From assembly GCA_016213205.1 (NCBI GenBank), contig JACRAZ010000102.1:1-64000 (forward strand): a stretch of DNA of 64,000 nt, given 5' to 3'. The notes beneath the pieces were generated by a model that saw only the letters and a list, made by a program, of their open reading frames with translations, was not told the origin of the DNA and did no database searches. Both the position numbers and the translations under genes were made by a program. Origin of the DNA: Burkholderiales bacterium. Its GTDB lineage: Bacteria > Pseudomonadota > Gammaproteobacteria > Burkholderiales > Burkholderiaceae_C. Numbering within the stretch: the stretch's first letter is position 1; each line of letters starts with the position of its first letter. Shown here piece by piece: positions 17,268 to 26,638 of the stretch.

Positions 17268-18095
17268 TCAGGCCACGGCGGCAAAACGCCGGCGCACATC
17301 GGCCGCGGAGGCCAGCGGGCGGCCGATCAGGCGGCAGGCCGCGGCGGCCTGGGCGACCAGCGCCGCGTTGTCCGGTGCACGCGCACCGTCGGCCAGCTGC
17401 AGGTTGTTCTCGAAGCCCACGCGCACATGGCCCCCCAGGGCCGCGGCCGCCGTCACGCAGGCCAGCTCGGGCTGGCCGAAGGCGCACACGGCCCAGGGTT
17501 CGGGCCCCTGGTGGGCGGCCAGGAAGGGCAGCAGATCCCGCGGTTCGGCGAGCTGGCTTTCGCGGTAGCGCCCCAGCACGAACAGCAGGAACCAGGGCGC
17601 CGCCGGTACGGCCCCGCAAGCCCGCAGCGCGTGCCAACGCTGCAGATCGGCCGCGTCGTAGAGGATCACCTGCGTCATCACGCCCTGCTGCGCCAGCCAG
17701 GCGAAGAAGGCCGCCATTGCACCGGGCTCGAGGCCGGGACGCTCCAGTTCGCGCAGCGCCACCGACACGGCCTCGGGCCGCAGTGCGCGGATCGCAGCCA
17801 CCTGCTCGGCCGGGCCGTACACGCCCGCGGCCTCGCTGGTGACCTGCAGCACCAGGTCATCGCCCACCGCCTGCCGCACCGCGGCCAGGGCCTCGCGGTA
17901 GCGCTCGACGTCCAGGCTGTGGCGGCCGGCGGCGTCGCGCACGTGCAGGTGCATCATCGCGGCGCCGGCGTCCAGGCAGGCCTTGGCATCGCGCGCCAGC
18001 GCCGCGGCCGTCAAGGGCACGCCGGGATGGTGCTGGTGCAGCTTGTAGGCGCCATTGGGCGCCACGGTGATCACCACCGGGCCGGCGGCCGTCAC
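17268..18095 (-). CDS. beta-keto acid cleavage enzyme (BKACE, DUF849)
   Basis: TIM-barrel Zn enzyme (275 aa) of the BKACE family, which cleaves a 3-keto acid with acetyl-CoA to give acetoacetate and a CoA thioester. It has VVITVAPNGA at the N-terminus, the metal motif MMHLHVRD (about residue 46), TSEAAGVYG carrying the catalytic Glu region, a strand with VSVALRELERP, and GFENNLQ near the end. I chose the GTG at 18095 because it overlaps the dehydrogenase stop (GTGA) and gives the standard family N-terminus; the longer open frame upstream is a shadow. With the coupled dehydrogenase, a route 3-hydroxy acid to 3-keto acid to acetoacetate is likely, as in carnitine-type catabolism. The natural substrate is uncertain. 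Confidence 0.88.
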   Translation of the reverse strand: MTAAGPVVITVAPNGAYKLHQHHPGVPLTAAALARDAKACLDAGAAMMHLHVRDAAGRHSLDVERYREALAAVRQAVGDDLVLQVTSEAAGVYGPAEQVAAIRALRPEAVSVALRELERPGLEPGAMAAFFAWLAQQGVMTQVILYDAADLQRWHALRACGAVPAAPWFLLFVLGRYRESQLAEPRDLLPFLAAHQGPEPWAVCAFGQPELACVTAAAALGGHVRVGFENNLQLADGARAPDNAALVAQAAAACRLIGRPLASAADVRRRFAAVA

Positions 18096-19072
18096 CAGCG
18101 CGGCCCCGGTGCCGGTGCAGCCGGCTGCGGCGTGGGCGGTAGCTCGTCGGCCAGCAGGGCGAGCCCGCGGCGCAGCAGGCCGGCATAGCGCTCGGCGTCT
18201 GCCTGGCGGCGCGCGTCGGGCCACTCGAAGAAGCCGCGCCCCACCTTCACCCCGTGGTGGCCGGCCGCCGCATGCTCGCGCAGCGTGCGCGCGGGCTCGG
18301 TGGCATTGCTCAGCGACGGGTAGATCGTGGCCGCCGCTGCGCAGTGCACGTCCACCCCACCGTGATCACGCTGCAGCACCGGGCCGGCGGCCAGGAAGCG
18401 GAAGCCGAAGCCGAAACGCACCGCGGCATCCACGTCTTCGGGGCTCGCAACACCGTCGTCGATCAACGCGAAGGCCTCGCGCGCCAACGCATGCTGCAGT
18501 CGGTTGGCCAGGAAGCCCGGCAGGTCCTTGCGCACCAGCACCGGCACGCTGCCGCAGGCGCGCATCCAGCCTGCCAGGCGCTGCGCGGCCCCGAGGCTGC
18601 TGTGCGCACCCATCACCACCTCCACCAGCGGCACCAGGTGGGCGGGCATGAAGAAGTGCAGGCCGAACATGCGCTGCGCGCCGGCCAGGCCAGCGCCGAT
18701 CTGGCTGATCGGCAGCCCCGAGCTGTTGCTGGTGATCAGCGTGTGCGGCGGTGCCAGCGCATCGAGGGCGGCGAACAGGCGCTGCTTCAAGGCCAGCTGT
18801 TCAGGGATGTTCTCGACCACCAGGTCCACGCCGGGCCAGTCCACCGCCTCCAGTGGTTCGACACAGCGCAGCCGCGCCGCCACGTCGGGCAGGGCCGGCA
18901 GCTGCGCGGCCACGCGCGCGGCGGCGGCGGCGCTGCGGGTGGTGTCGCTGTCGACCAGCGTGACGCGGCTGCCGCCGCGGGCCAGCACGATGGCCACGTC
19001 ACTGCCCATGGTGCCGCAGCCCACCACCACGGCATGGGCCGGCGCGGCCGGAGGCGGGGAAGAAGGGCGCAT
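18092..19072 (-). CDS. 3-hydroxyacyl-CoA dehydrogenase family protein
   Basis: NAD-dependent dehydrogenase (326 aa). The Rossmann motif is AVVVGCGTMGSDVAIVLARGG (about residue 14), then LVVENIPEQLALKQRLF, SNSSGLPISQI, the family block GLHFFMPAHLVPLVEVV with the catalytic His, and KDLPGFLANRLQHALAREA leading into the all-helical C-terminal domain. Single-domain members of this size include 3-hydroxybutyryl-CoA and L-carnitine dehydrogenases. Overlap with the BKACE gene makes oxidation of a 3-hydroxy acid, perhaps free rather than CoA-bound, the most likely role. It is divergent from a LysR regulator, with 88 bases between. Confidence 0.9.
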   Translation of the reverse strand: MRPSSPPPAAPAHAVVVGCGTMGSDVAIVLARGGSRVTLVDSDTTRSAAAAARVAAQLPALPDVAARLRCVEPLEAVDWPGVDLVVENIPEQLALKQRLFAALDALAPPHTLITSNSSGLPISQIGAGLAGAQRMFGLHFFMPAHLVPLVEVVMGAHSSLGAAQRLAGWMRACGSVPVLVRKDLPGFLANRLQHALAREAFALIDDGVASPEDVDAAVRFGFGFRFLAAGPVLQRDHGGVDVHCAAAATIYPSLSNATEPARTLREHAAAGHHGVKVGRGFFEWPDARRQADAERYAGLLRRGLALLADELPPTPQPAAPAPGPRW

Positions 19073-19149
19073 GGCAGGACAGGCTGAAGCTGCGATGCGC
19101 GACAGTCTAGGCAGCGGCCCCCGGTGCGTCCATTCGACTTTCGGGATAG

Positions 19150-19172
19150 ATTGATCACCCATGGCGATCAAT
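19150..19172. promoter_or_regulatory. inverted repeat across the lysR start codon
   Basis: ATTGATC (19150-19156), nine bases, GATCAAT (19166-19172): a perfect 7-bp inverted repeat spanning the ATG at 19161. The size and T-N11-A style suit a LysR dimer site, which would give autorepression and control of the divergent dehydrogenase/BKACE pair. Confidence 0.5.
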
Positions 19173-20159
19173 TGGTCCGTCAAGGAACTCGATGTCTTCA
19201 TCGCGCTGGCCGACACGCTGAACTACCGGCGCGCCGCGGAGCGCACGCACATGACGCAGCCCGGCGTCTCGGGCGTGATCGCACGGCTGGAGCAGAGCCT
19301 GGAAGCGCGCCTGTTCGACCGCACCACGCGCTCGGTACAGCTCACCGCGGCCGGCCAGGCGCTGCTGGCGCAGGTGCGCGTGCTGCGGGCGCAGGTGGAC
19401 GTGGCGGCGGCCTCGGTGCGTGAACTGCGTGCGCTGCGCCACGGCCGCGTGCGGCTGGCCGCGCTGCCTTCGCTGGCCTGCGCGGTGGTGCCGGCGGCCT
19501 TTGCGCGCTTCGCGGCCGACCACCCGCAGGTGCGGCTGGAACTGCGCGACGTGCTCTCGGGCCCGGCGCTGGATCTGGTGCGCACCGGCGAGGTGGACTT
19601 TGCCCTCACCGCCGCGCACCCGGACTATGCCGACCTGGACAGCACGCCGCTGGCGGCCGACCGTTTCGTGCTGCTGCTGCCGCCGGCGCACCCGCTGGCC
19701 GCCAGCACGCGGCCGCTCGGCTGGGCCGAGGTGGCGGCGCTGGACCATGTCTCGATGCCGGCGCCGGCCAGCGTGCGCCAGTACGCCGAGGCGGCGCTGC
19801 TGGAATGCGGCATCCGCTTCGCGCCGAAATACGAGGTGGAGCACCTGGCCAGCATCGGCGCGATGGTGGCCGCGGGCCTGGGCGTGGCCGCGCTGCCCGA
19901 GCTGGCCGCGCGGGTGTGCCGCAGCGCGCCCCTGGTGCAGCGCCCGCTGGTGGCGCCGGACATGCGCCGCCCACTCTCGCTGATCACGCAGCGCGGGCGC
20001 TCGCTGTCACCGGCCGCGAGCCGGATGGTCGAGCTGCTGCAGCAGGCACTGCGTCAGCTCACCGCGCCGGCAGCGAGAGGGGCCGGGCCTGTGAAGCCAG
20101 CCACGCCTACGAAGGCGGCCCGGCCGGCGCGCCGGCCACCTCGCGCAGCAGGCGCATGA
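19161..20159 (+). CDS. LysR-family regulator
   Basis: LysR-type regulator (332 aa). The winged HTH is near residues 7-65 (FIALADTLNYRRAAERTHMTQPGVS, then LEQSLEARLFDRTTRSVQLT), followed by an effector domain with RVRLAALPSLACAVVPAAF and a hydrophobic VAAGLGVAALPEL block. A basic Pro/Ala tail extends about 35 residues beyond the usual end and overlaps the 3' end of the next gene on the opposite strand by 53 bases. It is divergent from the dehydrogenase/BKACE pair, so it is the likely regulator of that pair, with the co-inducer unknown. Confidence 0.92.
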   Translation: MAINWSVKELDVFIALADTLNYRRAAERTHMTQPGVSGVIARLEQSLEARLFDRTTRSVQLTAAGQALLAQVRVLRAQVDVAAASVRELRALRHGRVRLAALPSLACAVVPAAFARFAADHPQVRLELRDVLSGPALDLVRTGEVDFALTAAHPDYADLDSTPLAADRFVLLLPPAHPLAASTRPLGWAEVAALDHVSMPAPASVRQYAEAALLECGIRFAPKYEVEHLASIGAMVAAGLGVAALPELAARVCRSAPLVQRPLVAPDMRRPLSLITQRGRSLSPAASRMVELLQQALRQLTAPAARGAGPVKPATPTKAARPARRPPRAAGA

Positions 20160-21024
20160 ATCGCGTGGCGATCGGCGAGGGCTCGTCGTCGCCGCGCCAG
20201 ACCATGCCCACCGGCTGCAGCGGCGCGGCCTCCACCAGCGGCACCGCGCACAGGCGGCCGGCCTCGCACTCCACGCTGGCCAGCGCCGGCGACATCAGCG
20301 CCACGCTGCCGGTGGCCATCACGATGGACTTGATCGCCGGGATCGAGTTGGTGCTGATGCCGGCATCGGGCCAGGGCAGGCCGGCGGCCTCGAACACCAT
20401 TTCCATCTGACGCCGGAAGGCGCTGCCGCTGGCCGGCAGCACCCAGCGTTCGCCGACCAGCTCGTTCAGCGCCACCTTGCCGCGCGCGGCCAGCCGGTGC
20501 GTCGGCGCGACGATCAGCGACCAGCCGGCGCTGGTGAGCAGCGCGCTGGCCAGGCCCTCGAGCGCGCCGCGCAGCCGGCACACCACGATGTCGAGCTCGC
20601 GGGCGCGAAGCATGCCCAGCAGTTCGTCGTCCAGGCCTTCGACCACCGACACCGCCACCTGCGGCGTGGCCTGCAGCAGCGCGGCCAGCGCCTGCGGCAC
20701 CAGCGAGGCCGCGGTGACCGGCGTGACGCCGATCGCCAACGGGCCCTGGATGCCTGCGGCGCCAAGGCGCACCTGTTCCTTCGCCCGGCCCAGCAGCGCT
20801 TCCAGTGCGCGTGCATGAAAGGCCAGCGCCTCGCCCTGGCCGGTGAGCCGCGCGCCGTGGCGGTCGCGTTCGAGCAGGCGCACCCCGCCCAGGCCATGCT
20901 CGAGCTGGGCAATGCTTTGCGAGAGGCCCGGCTGCGACACGTTCAGCGCCTCGGCGGCGGCGCTGAACGAACCGTGGCGGGCCACGGCCAGCAGGTCGAG
21001 CAGGCGGCGGGGGTCGATGCGCAT
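20107..21024 (-). CDS. LysR-family regulator
   Basis: LysR-type regulator (305 aa). The HTH is at residues 5-65 (LLAVARHGSFSAAAEALNVSQPGLSQSIAQLE, then LLERDRHGARLT). The effector domain has GPLAIGVTPVTAASLVP, IVVCRLRG and WVLPASGSAFRRQ. It is divergent from the FAH-hydrolase/SDR operon starting at 21150, with a 125-base region between that should hold its site. Probable activator of that small catabolic operon. Its 3' end overlaps the neighbouring lysR gene tail to tail. Confidence 0.92.
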   Translation of the reverse strand: MRIDPRRLLDLLAVARHGSFSAAAEALNVSQPGLSQSIAQLEHGLGGVRLLERDRHGARLTGQGEALAFHARALEALLGRAKEQVRLGAAGIQGPLAIGVTPVTAASLVPQALAALLQATPQVAVSVVEGLDDELLGMLRARELDIVVCRLRGALEGLASALLTSAGWSLIVAPTHRLAARGKVALNELVGERWVLPASGSAFRRQMEMVFEAAGLPWPDAGISTNSIPAIKSIVMATGSVALMSPALASVECEAGRLCAVPLVEAAPLQPVGMVWRGDDEPSPIATRFMRLLREVAGAPAGPPS

Positions 21025-21149
21025 GGTGAGCTCCGGTGATTCTAGGCATCCATAAGCGAGCGTGATCGCACACCGAAAAACCAGTATTGGACCGCCCGCC
21101 AGCACCTGAACATCATGCGCGACCGAACTGCCACCGGAGCACCGCAGCC

Positions 21150-22046
21150 ATGAAACTGGCCACCTTTTCGAAGAACGGACAACGCCACGTCGGCATCGTC
21201 GAGGACGACAGCGTCGCAGTGGTCGACGTCGCCGACATGCGGGCGCTGTTCGACCTGGGCGGCGTGCTCACCGACCAGGCCAACAGCCGCCGCAGCGGGC
21301 AGCGCCACGCGCTGGCCTCGGTGAAGCTGGAGGCGCCGATCATCCCGAAGAAGATCTTCCATACCGCGGGCAACTACCTCGAGCATGGCGAAGAGGGCAA
21401 GAAGGCCGGCTGGGTGGCCGACATCCGGCCCTGGATCGTGTTCTTCCAGAACCCGGACGCGATCATCGGCCCGGACGACCCGGTGATCTACCCCGAGCAC
21501 CTGACCAAGGAGCTGGACTACGAGCTGGAGTTCTGCGCCGTGATCGGCAAGCCGGGCAAGCACATCCCGGTGGAACAGGCGCAGAGCCACGTGGCCGGCT
21601 ACGTGATCTTCAACGACATCACCGCGCGCGATATCCAGCGCCGCGAGATGGAGTCGAAGAACTTCGTGTTCAGCAAGTCGATTGACACCTTCTGCCCCTT
21701 CGGGCCCTGGATCGTCACGGCCGACGAGATCCCCGACCCCTACAACCTGGACCTGCTGCTCACGGTGAACGGCGAGAAGCGGCAGGTCTCGAACACCAGC
21801 CACCTGTCGGTGACGCTGGCGCAGATCATCAGCAAGTTCTCGCCGGCCGGCTATTCGGCGGGCGACATCGTCACCACCGGCACCGTGGCCGGCGTGGCCG
21901 CCTTCAGCAAGGACCCGCAGGCCTGGTACCTGAAGCCGGGCGACGTGGTGGAGGCGCAGATCGAGAAGATCGGCACGCTGCGCAACCGCATCATCGGTTG
22001 GGAAGAGGCCTACGGCAAACCGGCGCCGGCCTGGCAGGGGTTTTGA
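21150..22046 (+). CDS. fumarylacetoacetate hydrolase-family protein
   Basis: FAH-superfamily enzyme (298 aa). It has the core KKIFHTAGNYLEHGEE with the catalytic His, the metal-binding acidic set (ELDYELEFCAVIGK), GYVIFNDITARDIQRRE, KSIDTFCPFGPWIVTADEI, and the closing block GDIVTTGTVAGV. Family members are acylpyruvate hydrolases, 2-keto-4-pentenoate hydratases or oxaloacetate decarboxylases. The F-type spacing here resembles ring-cleavage pathway hydrolases. The SDR gene starts 1 base after its stop, so the two act in sequence. The divergent LysR likely controls both. Substrate unknown. Confidence 0.9.
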   Translation: MKLATFSKNGQRHVGIVEDDSVAVVDVADMRALFDLGGVLTDQANSRRSGQRHALASVKLEAPIIPKKIFHTAGNYLEHGEEGKKAGWVADIRPWIVFFQNPDAIIGPDDPVIYPEHLTKELDYELEFCAVIGKPGKHIPVEQAQSHVAGYVIFNDITARDIQRREMESKNFVFSKSIDTFCPFGPWIVTADEIPDPYNLDLLLTVNGEKRQVSNTSHLSVTLAQIISKFSPAGYSAGDIVTTGTVAGVAAFSKDPQAWYLKPGDVVEAQIEKIGTLRNRIIGWEEAYGKPAPAWQGF

Positions 22047-22047
22047 C

Positions 22048-22821
22048 GTGAGCGATCCCAAGTTCCAGGACCAGGTGGTGCTGGTCACCGGTGCCGGCCG
22101 CGGCTTCGGTGCGGTGCTGGCCGAGGCCTTTGCACGCGAAGGCTCCGATGTGGTGGTGCACTACAACAGCTCGTCGGCCGGCGCCGAGCAGACTGCCGAG
22201 GCCGTGCGCGCGCTGGGCCGGCGCGCCCTCACCGTGAAGGGCGACATCGCGAGCCTCGACGACGTGCGGCGCCTGACGGCACTGGCCTACGAGGCCTTCG
22301 GCCGCGTGGACGTGCTGGTCAACAACGTGGGCGACATGGCCAGCGACCAAAAATCGTGGCGCGAGCTCGACGAGAAGGTCATCGACCACACGCTGGCGGT
22401 GGACATCAAGGGCACGATGTTCATGATGCACGAGGTGGGCCTGCGCATGATCGAAGGCGAGGGCGGCGCCATCGTCAACATCGGCTCGCAGGTGGTCATT
22501 GCCGGCAGCCCGCGGGCACCGCAGTACGCGGCGGCGAAATACGGCGTGATCGGGCTCACCAAGTCCTACGCCCGCGCGCTGGCACCCAAAGTACGCGTCA
22601 ACACGCTGGGCGCGGCCTTCATGGAGACCGAGGCCCTGCTCAACCGCCACGACTGGAAGAACGGCCGCCGCGAAGAGGTGCTGAAGCAGACGCCGCTGGG
22701 CCGCATTGCCAAGCCGCAGGACATGGTGGGGCCGACGCTGTTCCTCGCCAGCCGCGACGCGAACCACATGACCGGCCAGTTCCTACTGTGCAACGGCGGC
22801 CTGGCGATGGTGGGCGCCTGA
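22048..22821 (+). CDS. short-chain dehydrogenase/reductase
   Basis: NAD(P)-dependent SDR (257 aa). It has the cofactor motif TGAGRGFG (residues 14-21), NNVG after strand 4, a Ser of the active site in NIGSQVV, and YAAAK (YxxxK) as catalytic pair. The C-terminus QFLLCNGGLAMVGA is typical. It starts with GTG one base after the FAH stop codon, indicating coupling. It probably oxidises or reduces an intermediate in the same pathway as the FAH enzyme. Confidence 0.9.
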   Translation: MSDPKFQDQVVLVTGAGRGFGAVLAEAFAREGSDVVVHYNSSSAGAEQTAEAVRALGRRALTVKGDIASLDDVRRLTALAYEAFGRVDVLVNNVGDMASDQKSWRELDEKVIDHTLAVDIKGTMFMMHEVGLRMIEGEGGAIVNIGSQVVIAGSPRAPQYAAAKYGVIGLTKSYARALAPKVRVNTLGAAFMETEALLNRHDWKNGRREEVLKQTPLGRIAKPQDMVGPTLFLASRDANHMTGQFLLCNGGLAMVGA

Positions 22822-22878
22822 CGTCGATACCGGAATGCAGCGGCACGCCGGGCCGTTCCGGGCCGTCCGGCGGCGCCC

Positions 22879-23985
22879 TCAGAACTCCACCACGGTGCGG
22901 ATCGATTCGCCGCGCTCCATCAAGGCAAAGCCTTCGTTGATGCGTTCGAGCGGCAGCTTGTGGGTGATCAACTCGTCGATCTTCAGCTTGCCGTCCATGT
23001 ACCAGTCGACGATCTTCGGCACATCGGTGCGGCCGCGTGCGCCGCCGAAGGCCGAGCCTTCCCAGTGGCGGCCGGTGACCAGCTGGAACGGCCGGGTCGA
23101 AATCTCGGCCCCGGCAGCGGCCACGCCGATGATGATCGAGCGGCCCCAGCCCTTGTGCGTGCATTCCAGCGCCTGCCGCATCACCTGGGTGTTGCCGATG
23201 CACTCGAAGCTGTAGTCGGCGCCGCCGTCGGTCAGCTGCACGATCGCGTCGACGAGGTTGGGCACGTCTTTCGGGTTGATGAAATGCGTCATCCCAAACT
23301 TGCGGGCCATCGCCTCGCGCGCCGGGTTGATGTCGATGCCGATGATCTTGTCCGCGCCCACCATCCTGGCGCCCTGGATCACGTTCAGCCCGATGCCACC
23401 GAGGCCGAACACCGCGACGTTCGCACCGGCCTCGACCTTGGCCGTGAACAACACCGCGCCCACGCCGGTGGTGACGCCGCAGCCGATGTAGCAGACCTTG
23501 TCGAACGGTGCGTCGGGCCGGATCCTGGCCAGCGCGATGCCCGGCACGACGATGTGGTTGGCGAAGGTGGAGGTGCCCATGTAGTGCAGGATGGGCTGGC
23601 CGTTCAGCGAGAAGCGGCTGGAGCCATCGGGCATCAGGCCCTTGCCCTGCGTCGTGCGGATCGCCTGGCACAGGTTGGTCTTGCGGGATAGGCAGAACTT
23701 GCACTGGCGGCATTCCGGCGTGTACAGCGGGATCACGTGATCACCCGGCTTCAGCCAGGGGACGCCAGCGCCGACCTCGAGCACCACGCCTGCGCCTTCG
23801 TGGCCGAGGATGGCCGGGAACAGGCCTTCGGGGTCGGCACCACTGAGCGTGTAGTGGTCGGTGTGGCAGATGCCGGTGGCCTTGATCTCGACCAGCACCT
23901 CGCCGTCACGCGGGCCTTGCAGGTCGACTTCCTCGATCGTCAGCGGCGCACCGGCCTTCCAGGCCACGGCAGCACGGGTCTTCAT
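22879..23985 (-). CDS. frmA: S-(hydroxymethyl)glutathione / class III alcohol dehydrogenase
   Basis: Zn-dependent medium-chain dehydrogenase (368 aa) of the class III type, which oxidises the formaldehyde-glutathione adduct with NAD. Catalytic zinc ligands are in [13 protein letters not shown] (Cys/His) and GHEGAGVV; structural zinc cysteines are in [17 protein letters not shown]; Cys in YIGCGVTTG; nucleotide-binding [18 protein letters not shown] and the usual C-terminus SIRTVVEF. A strong GGAGG lies before the ATG. No esterase partner gene (frmB) is adjacent. A general detoxification gene, not clearly part of the neighbouring catabolic clusters. Confidence 0.92.
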   Translation of the reverse strand: MKTRAAVAWKAGAPLTIEEVDLQGPRDGEVLVEIKATGICHTDHYTLSGADPEGLFPAILGHEGAGVVLEVGAGVPWLKPGDHVIPLYTPECRQCKFCLSRKTNLCQAIRTTQGKGLMPDGSSRFSLNGQPILHYMGTSTFANHIVVPGIALARIRPDAPFDKVCYIGCGVTTGVGAVLFTAKVEAGANVAVFGLGGIGLNVIQGARMVGADKIIGIDINPAREAMARKFGMTHFINPKDVPNLVDAIVQLTDGGADYSFECIGNTQVMRQALECTHKGWGRSIIIGVAAAGAEISTRPFQLVTGRHWEGSAFGGARGRTDVPKIVDWYMDGKLKIDELITHKLPLERINEGFALMERGESIRTVVEF

Positions 23986-24080
23986 CGGCGTTCCTCCAGG
24001 TTCGTTCGGATGGGCGTGTTCGACCGGCGCATTCTGGACGCAAGGCCGCCGCGCAGGGCCCGGGCGCCGACAATGCCCCC

Positions 24081-25310
24081 ATGCCTTTTGCCTCGCTCGG
24101 TCTTTCCACTTCGCTGCAGCACGCGCTCCGTGCCCTGGGCCACACGCAGCCCACGCCGGTGCAGGCGGCCGCGCTCCCGCCGATGCTGGCCGGGCGCGAC
24201 CTGCTGGTGCAGGCGCGCACCGGCTCGGGCAAGACCCTGGCCTTCGCGCTGCCGCTGCTGCAGCAGTGGCAGAACGGAGCGCCGCGCACGCCGCGGCCGG
24301 TCGAAGGCCTGGTGCTGGTGCCGACACGCGAACTGGCCTTGCAGGTGGGTGAAACGCTGCAAGCGCTGGCGCATGAACTGCCGGGCCTGGTCAAGATGGC
24401 GGTGGTGTTCGGCGGCGTGTCCATCAATCCGCAGATGATGGGCTTGCGCGGCGGGGCCGACATCGTCGTCGCCACGCCCGGCCGGCTGCTCGACCTGGTG
24501 CGGCAGAACGCGTTGAAGCTGCACGCCGTGCGCATGCTGGTGCTGGACGAGGCTGACCGCCTGCTTGCGCTGGGCTTTGCCGACGAACTGGCGCAGGTGC
24601 TCGCGCTGCTGCCGGCCCGGCGCCAGACGGTGATGTGCTCGGCCACCCTGCCAGCCCCCGTCAAGACGCTGGCCGCCACGTGGCTGCAGGAGCCGCAGGA
24701 CATCCGCGTCGCCACTGCTCTTGCGGCGCGGGCGGACATCCGCCAGCGGGCCATCGTCGTCGACGAAGCGCGCCGCACCGCGCTGCTGAAGCACCTGGTG
24801 CAGGCTGCGGGCCAGGACCGCGCGCTGGTCTTCGTCGCAACCCGCTATGCCACCGAGCACGTGGCCGGCAAGCTGCGTCGCGGCGGCCTGCAGGCCCAGG
24901 CCTTGCATGGCGAGCTGAGCCAGGGCGCGCGGGTGCGTGTGCTCGACGACTTCAAGGCCCGGCGCGTGCAGGTGCTGGTGGCCACCGACATGGCCGCCCG
25001 CGGCCTGCACATCGAGGCGCTGCCGATGGTCGTCAACTACGACCTGCCGCGCGCCGCCGACGACTACGTCCACCGCATCGGCCGCACCGGCCGCGCCGGT
25101 GGCCAGGGCGATGCGATCAGCTTCGTCACCGCCGCGGCCGAGGCGCATTTCCGCCTGATCGAAAAACGCCAGGGCCAGCGCGTGCCGCGCGAGACGCTGC
25201 CGGGCTTCGAACCCACGGCACCCGCCGTGCCGCCGGAACCAGGCGCCTGCACGGGCGGGCGCCCGAACGGCGGAGTCCGGGGCCACCGCAAGAGCAGGCA
25301 GGAGAAGTAG
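24081..25310 (+). CDS. DEAD-box ATP-dependent RNA helicase
   Basis: RhlE-like RNA helicase (409 aa). Motifs in order: F and Q motif ([14 protein letters not shown]), motif I ARTGSGKT, Ia [10 protein letters not shown], Ib TPGRL, II DEAD (VLDEADRL), [38 protein letters not shown]. It ends in a short basic tail. It probably remodels rRNA or mRNA. Single gene with its own upstream region (about 95 bases), divergent from frmA. Confidence 0.94.
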   Translation: MPFASLGLSTSLQHALRALGHTQPTPVQAAALPPMLAGRDLLVQARTGSGKTLAFALPLLQQWQNGAPRTPRPVEGLVLVPTRELALQVGETLQALAHELPGLVKMAVVFGGVSINPQMMGLRGGADIVVATPGRLLDLVRQNALKLHAVRMLVLDEADRLLALGFADELAQVLALLPARRQTVMCSATLPAPVKTLAATWLQEPQDIRVATALAARADIRQRAIVVDEARRTALLKHLVQAAGQDRALVFVATRYATEHVAGKLRRGGLQAQALHGELSQGARVRVLDDFKARRVQVLVATDMAARGLHIEALPMVVNYDLPRAADDYVHRIGRTGRAGGQGDAISFVTAAAEAHFRLIEKRQGQRVPRETLPGFEPTAPAVPPEPGACTGGRPNGGVRGHRKSRQEK

Positions 25311-25351
25311 GACCTGCGGCGCCCGTTCACGCAGCCTGGCCCTGGGGGCGC

Positions 25352-26587
25352 TTACAGCGTGCACCGGTGCAGCCGGCCGTCCTTCATGATCACGCGCAGC
25401 TTGTCGCGCTTGCCCAGCAGGCCGATGTCGGCCGTCGGGTCGCCGTCCACCAGCAGCAGGTCGGCCAGGTAGCCGTTGGCCAGGCGGCCCAGGCGCTCGG
25501 GCATGGCCAAGACCTCGCCGCCCAGCGCGGTGGCGGCGTGCAGCACTTCGGCGGGCGTGTGGCCGAACCATTCGACGAACAGCGCCAGGTCGCGTGCATT
25601 GCCGCCCACCGGGTTCCAGGGGAAGCCATAGTCGCCGCCGGGTAGGTTGCGGATGCCGCGCCGCCGCAATTCGCGGCCCACCCAGCGGATGCGCTCGGCG
25701 GCGTCGGCCTGCTCGCGGCGGTCGGCCTCGCTGGCCATCACGCCGAAACTCGGGCCGCGCAGCAGGTCGGCCTCGACGATGCCGGGCGCCAGGCCGACGA
25801 AGAGGCGGTCCTTGTGCTGTTCCATCGCGTCCAGCGCAGCCTCGTCGGCATAGGTGCAGTGGTACAGCACGCGGAAGCCGTGGTGCACGGCCATGCGGAT
25901 GGACTCGGCGGTGTAGCAGTGTGCCGTCAGCCACACGTGCTTGCGGCGCGCCATGTCGGCCGCGGCCGCGATCTCGGCCTCGTGGAACTGCTCGCCCTGG
26001 TTGCTGCCGGCATCGAAGGCGCTGACGCCGTTGAGCAGGAACTTCACCGCATCGACACCGGCCGCCGCCGCCTCGGCGACGAAGGCGGCCACCTCGGCCG
26101 GCTGCGGCTCGCGCACGGCGCGGCCGGGGAAGCGGGTCTGCAGCCCCATCGGGCCGCCGGGCACCCGCTCGAAGGAGGAGGTGCGCAAGCGCGGGCCGGG
26201 CACCCAGCCGGCGTCGAAGGCCTGGCGCGCGGCCACCTCGGCCAGCATCGAGCCCGAGCCGCCGGAATAGGCCGAGGTGAAGCCATGGTCCAGCATCACG
26301 CGGCCGCAGTGCGCGATGAGCAGCGCGGTCTGCGCGTCGTTGCGGTCACCGGGCTTGTTGATCTGCTCGACGGTGGAGCCCAGCGCCAGGTGGGCGTGCA
26401 CGTCGGTCAGGCCCGGCATCAACGTGCCGCCCTGGCCGTCTATCAGCCGCGCGTCGCCGCGGCCGACCTGCTGGCCGCCGCGTGCGAGCTCGACGATGGT
26501 GTTGTCCTGCACCCGCAGTTCGCCGGCAAAGCGCGGTGCACCGCTGCCGTCGAACAGGTGGACATTGGTGAAGACGATGGCGGACAT
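25352..26587 (-). CDS. metal-dependent amidohydrolase, paralogue of the GH1-fused domain
   Basis: Stand-alone amidohydrolase (411 aa) of the imidazolonepropionase/Xaa-Pro dipeptidase type. The metal ligands are complete: HAHL (about residue 64), a Lys in DAVKFLLNG, His in WLTAHCYT, His in VLYHCTYADE and Asp in LPGGDYGFPW. It aligns along its whole length with residues 450-858 of the GH1 fusion at 9581-12157, sharing blocks such as GTLMPGL, HGFTSAYS, FRVLYHCTYADE and YLADLLLVDGDPT. It is last in a minus-strand set with an esterase, a Bug protein and an FAH enzyme. Hydrolysis of an amide or lactam is expected; the substrate is unknown. Confidence 0.9.
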   Translation of the reverse strand: MSAIVFTNVHLFDGSGAPRFAGELRVQDNTIVELARGGQQVGRGDARLIDGQGGTLMPGLTDVHAHLALGSTVEQINKPGDRNDAQTALLIAHCGRVMLDHGFTSAYSGGSGSMLAEVAARQAFDAGWVPGPRLRTSSFERVPGGPMGLQTRFPGRAVREPQPAEVAAFVAEAAAAGVDAVKFLLNGVSAFDAGSNQGEQFHEAEIAAAADMARRKHVWLTAHCYTAESIRMAVHHGFRVLYHCTYADEAALDAMEQHKDRLFVGLAPGIVEADLLRGPSFGVMASEADRREQADAAERIRWVGRELRRRGIRNLPGGDYGFPWNPVGGNARDLALFVEWFGHTPAEVLHAATALGGEVLAMPERLGRLANGYLADLLLVDGDPTADIGLLGKRDKLRVIMKDGRLHRCTL

Positions 26588-26638
26588 GGGGCCTCCTGGT
26601 GGCCTGACGGCGGTTGGCGGGGATGGTGTGCTAGCGCG

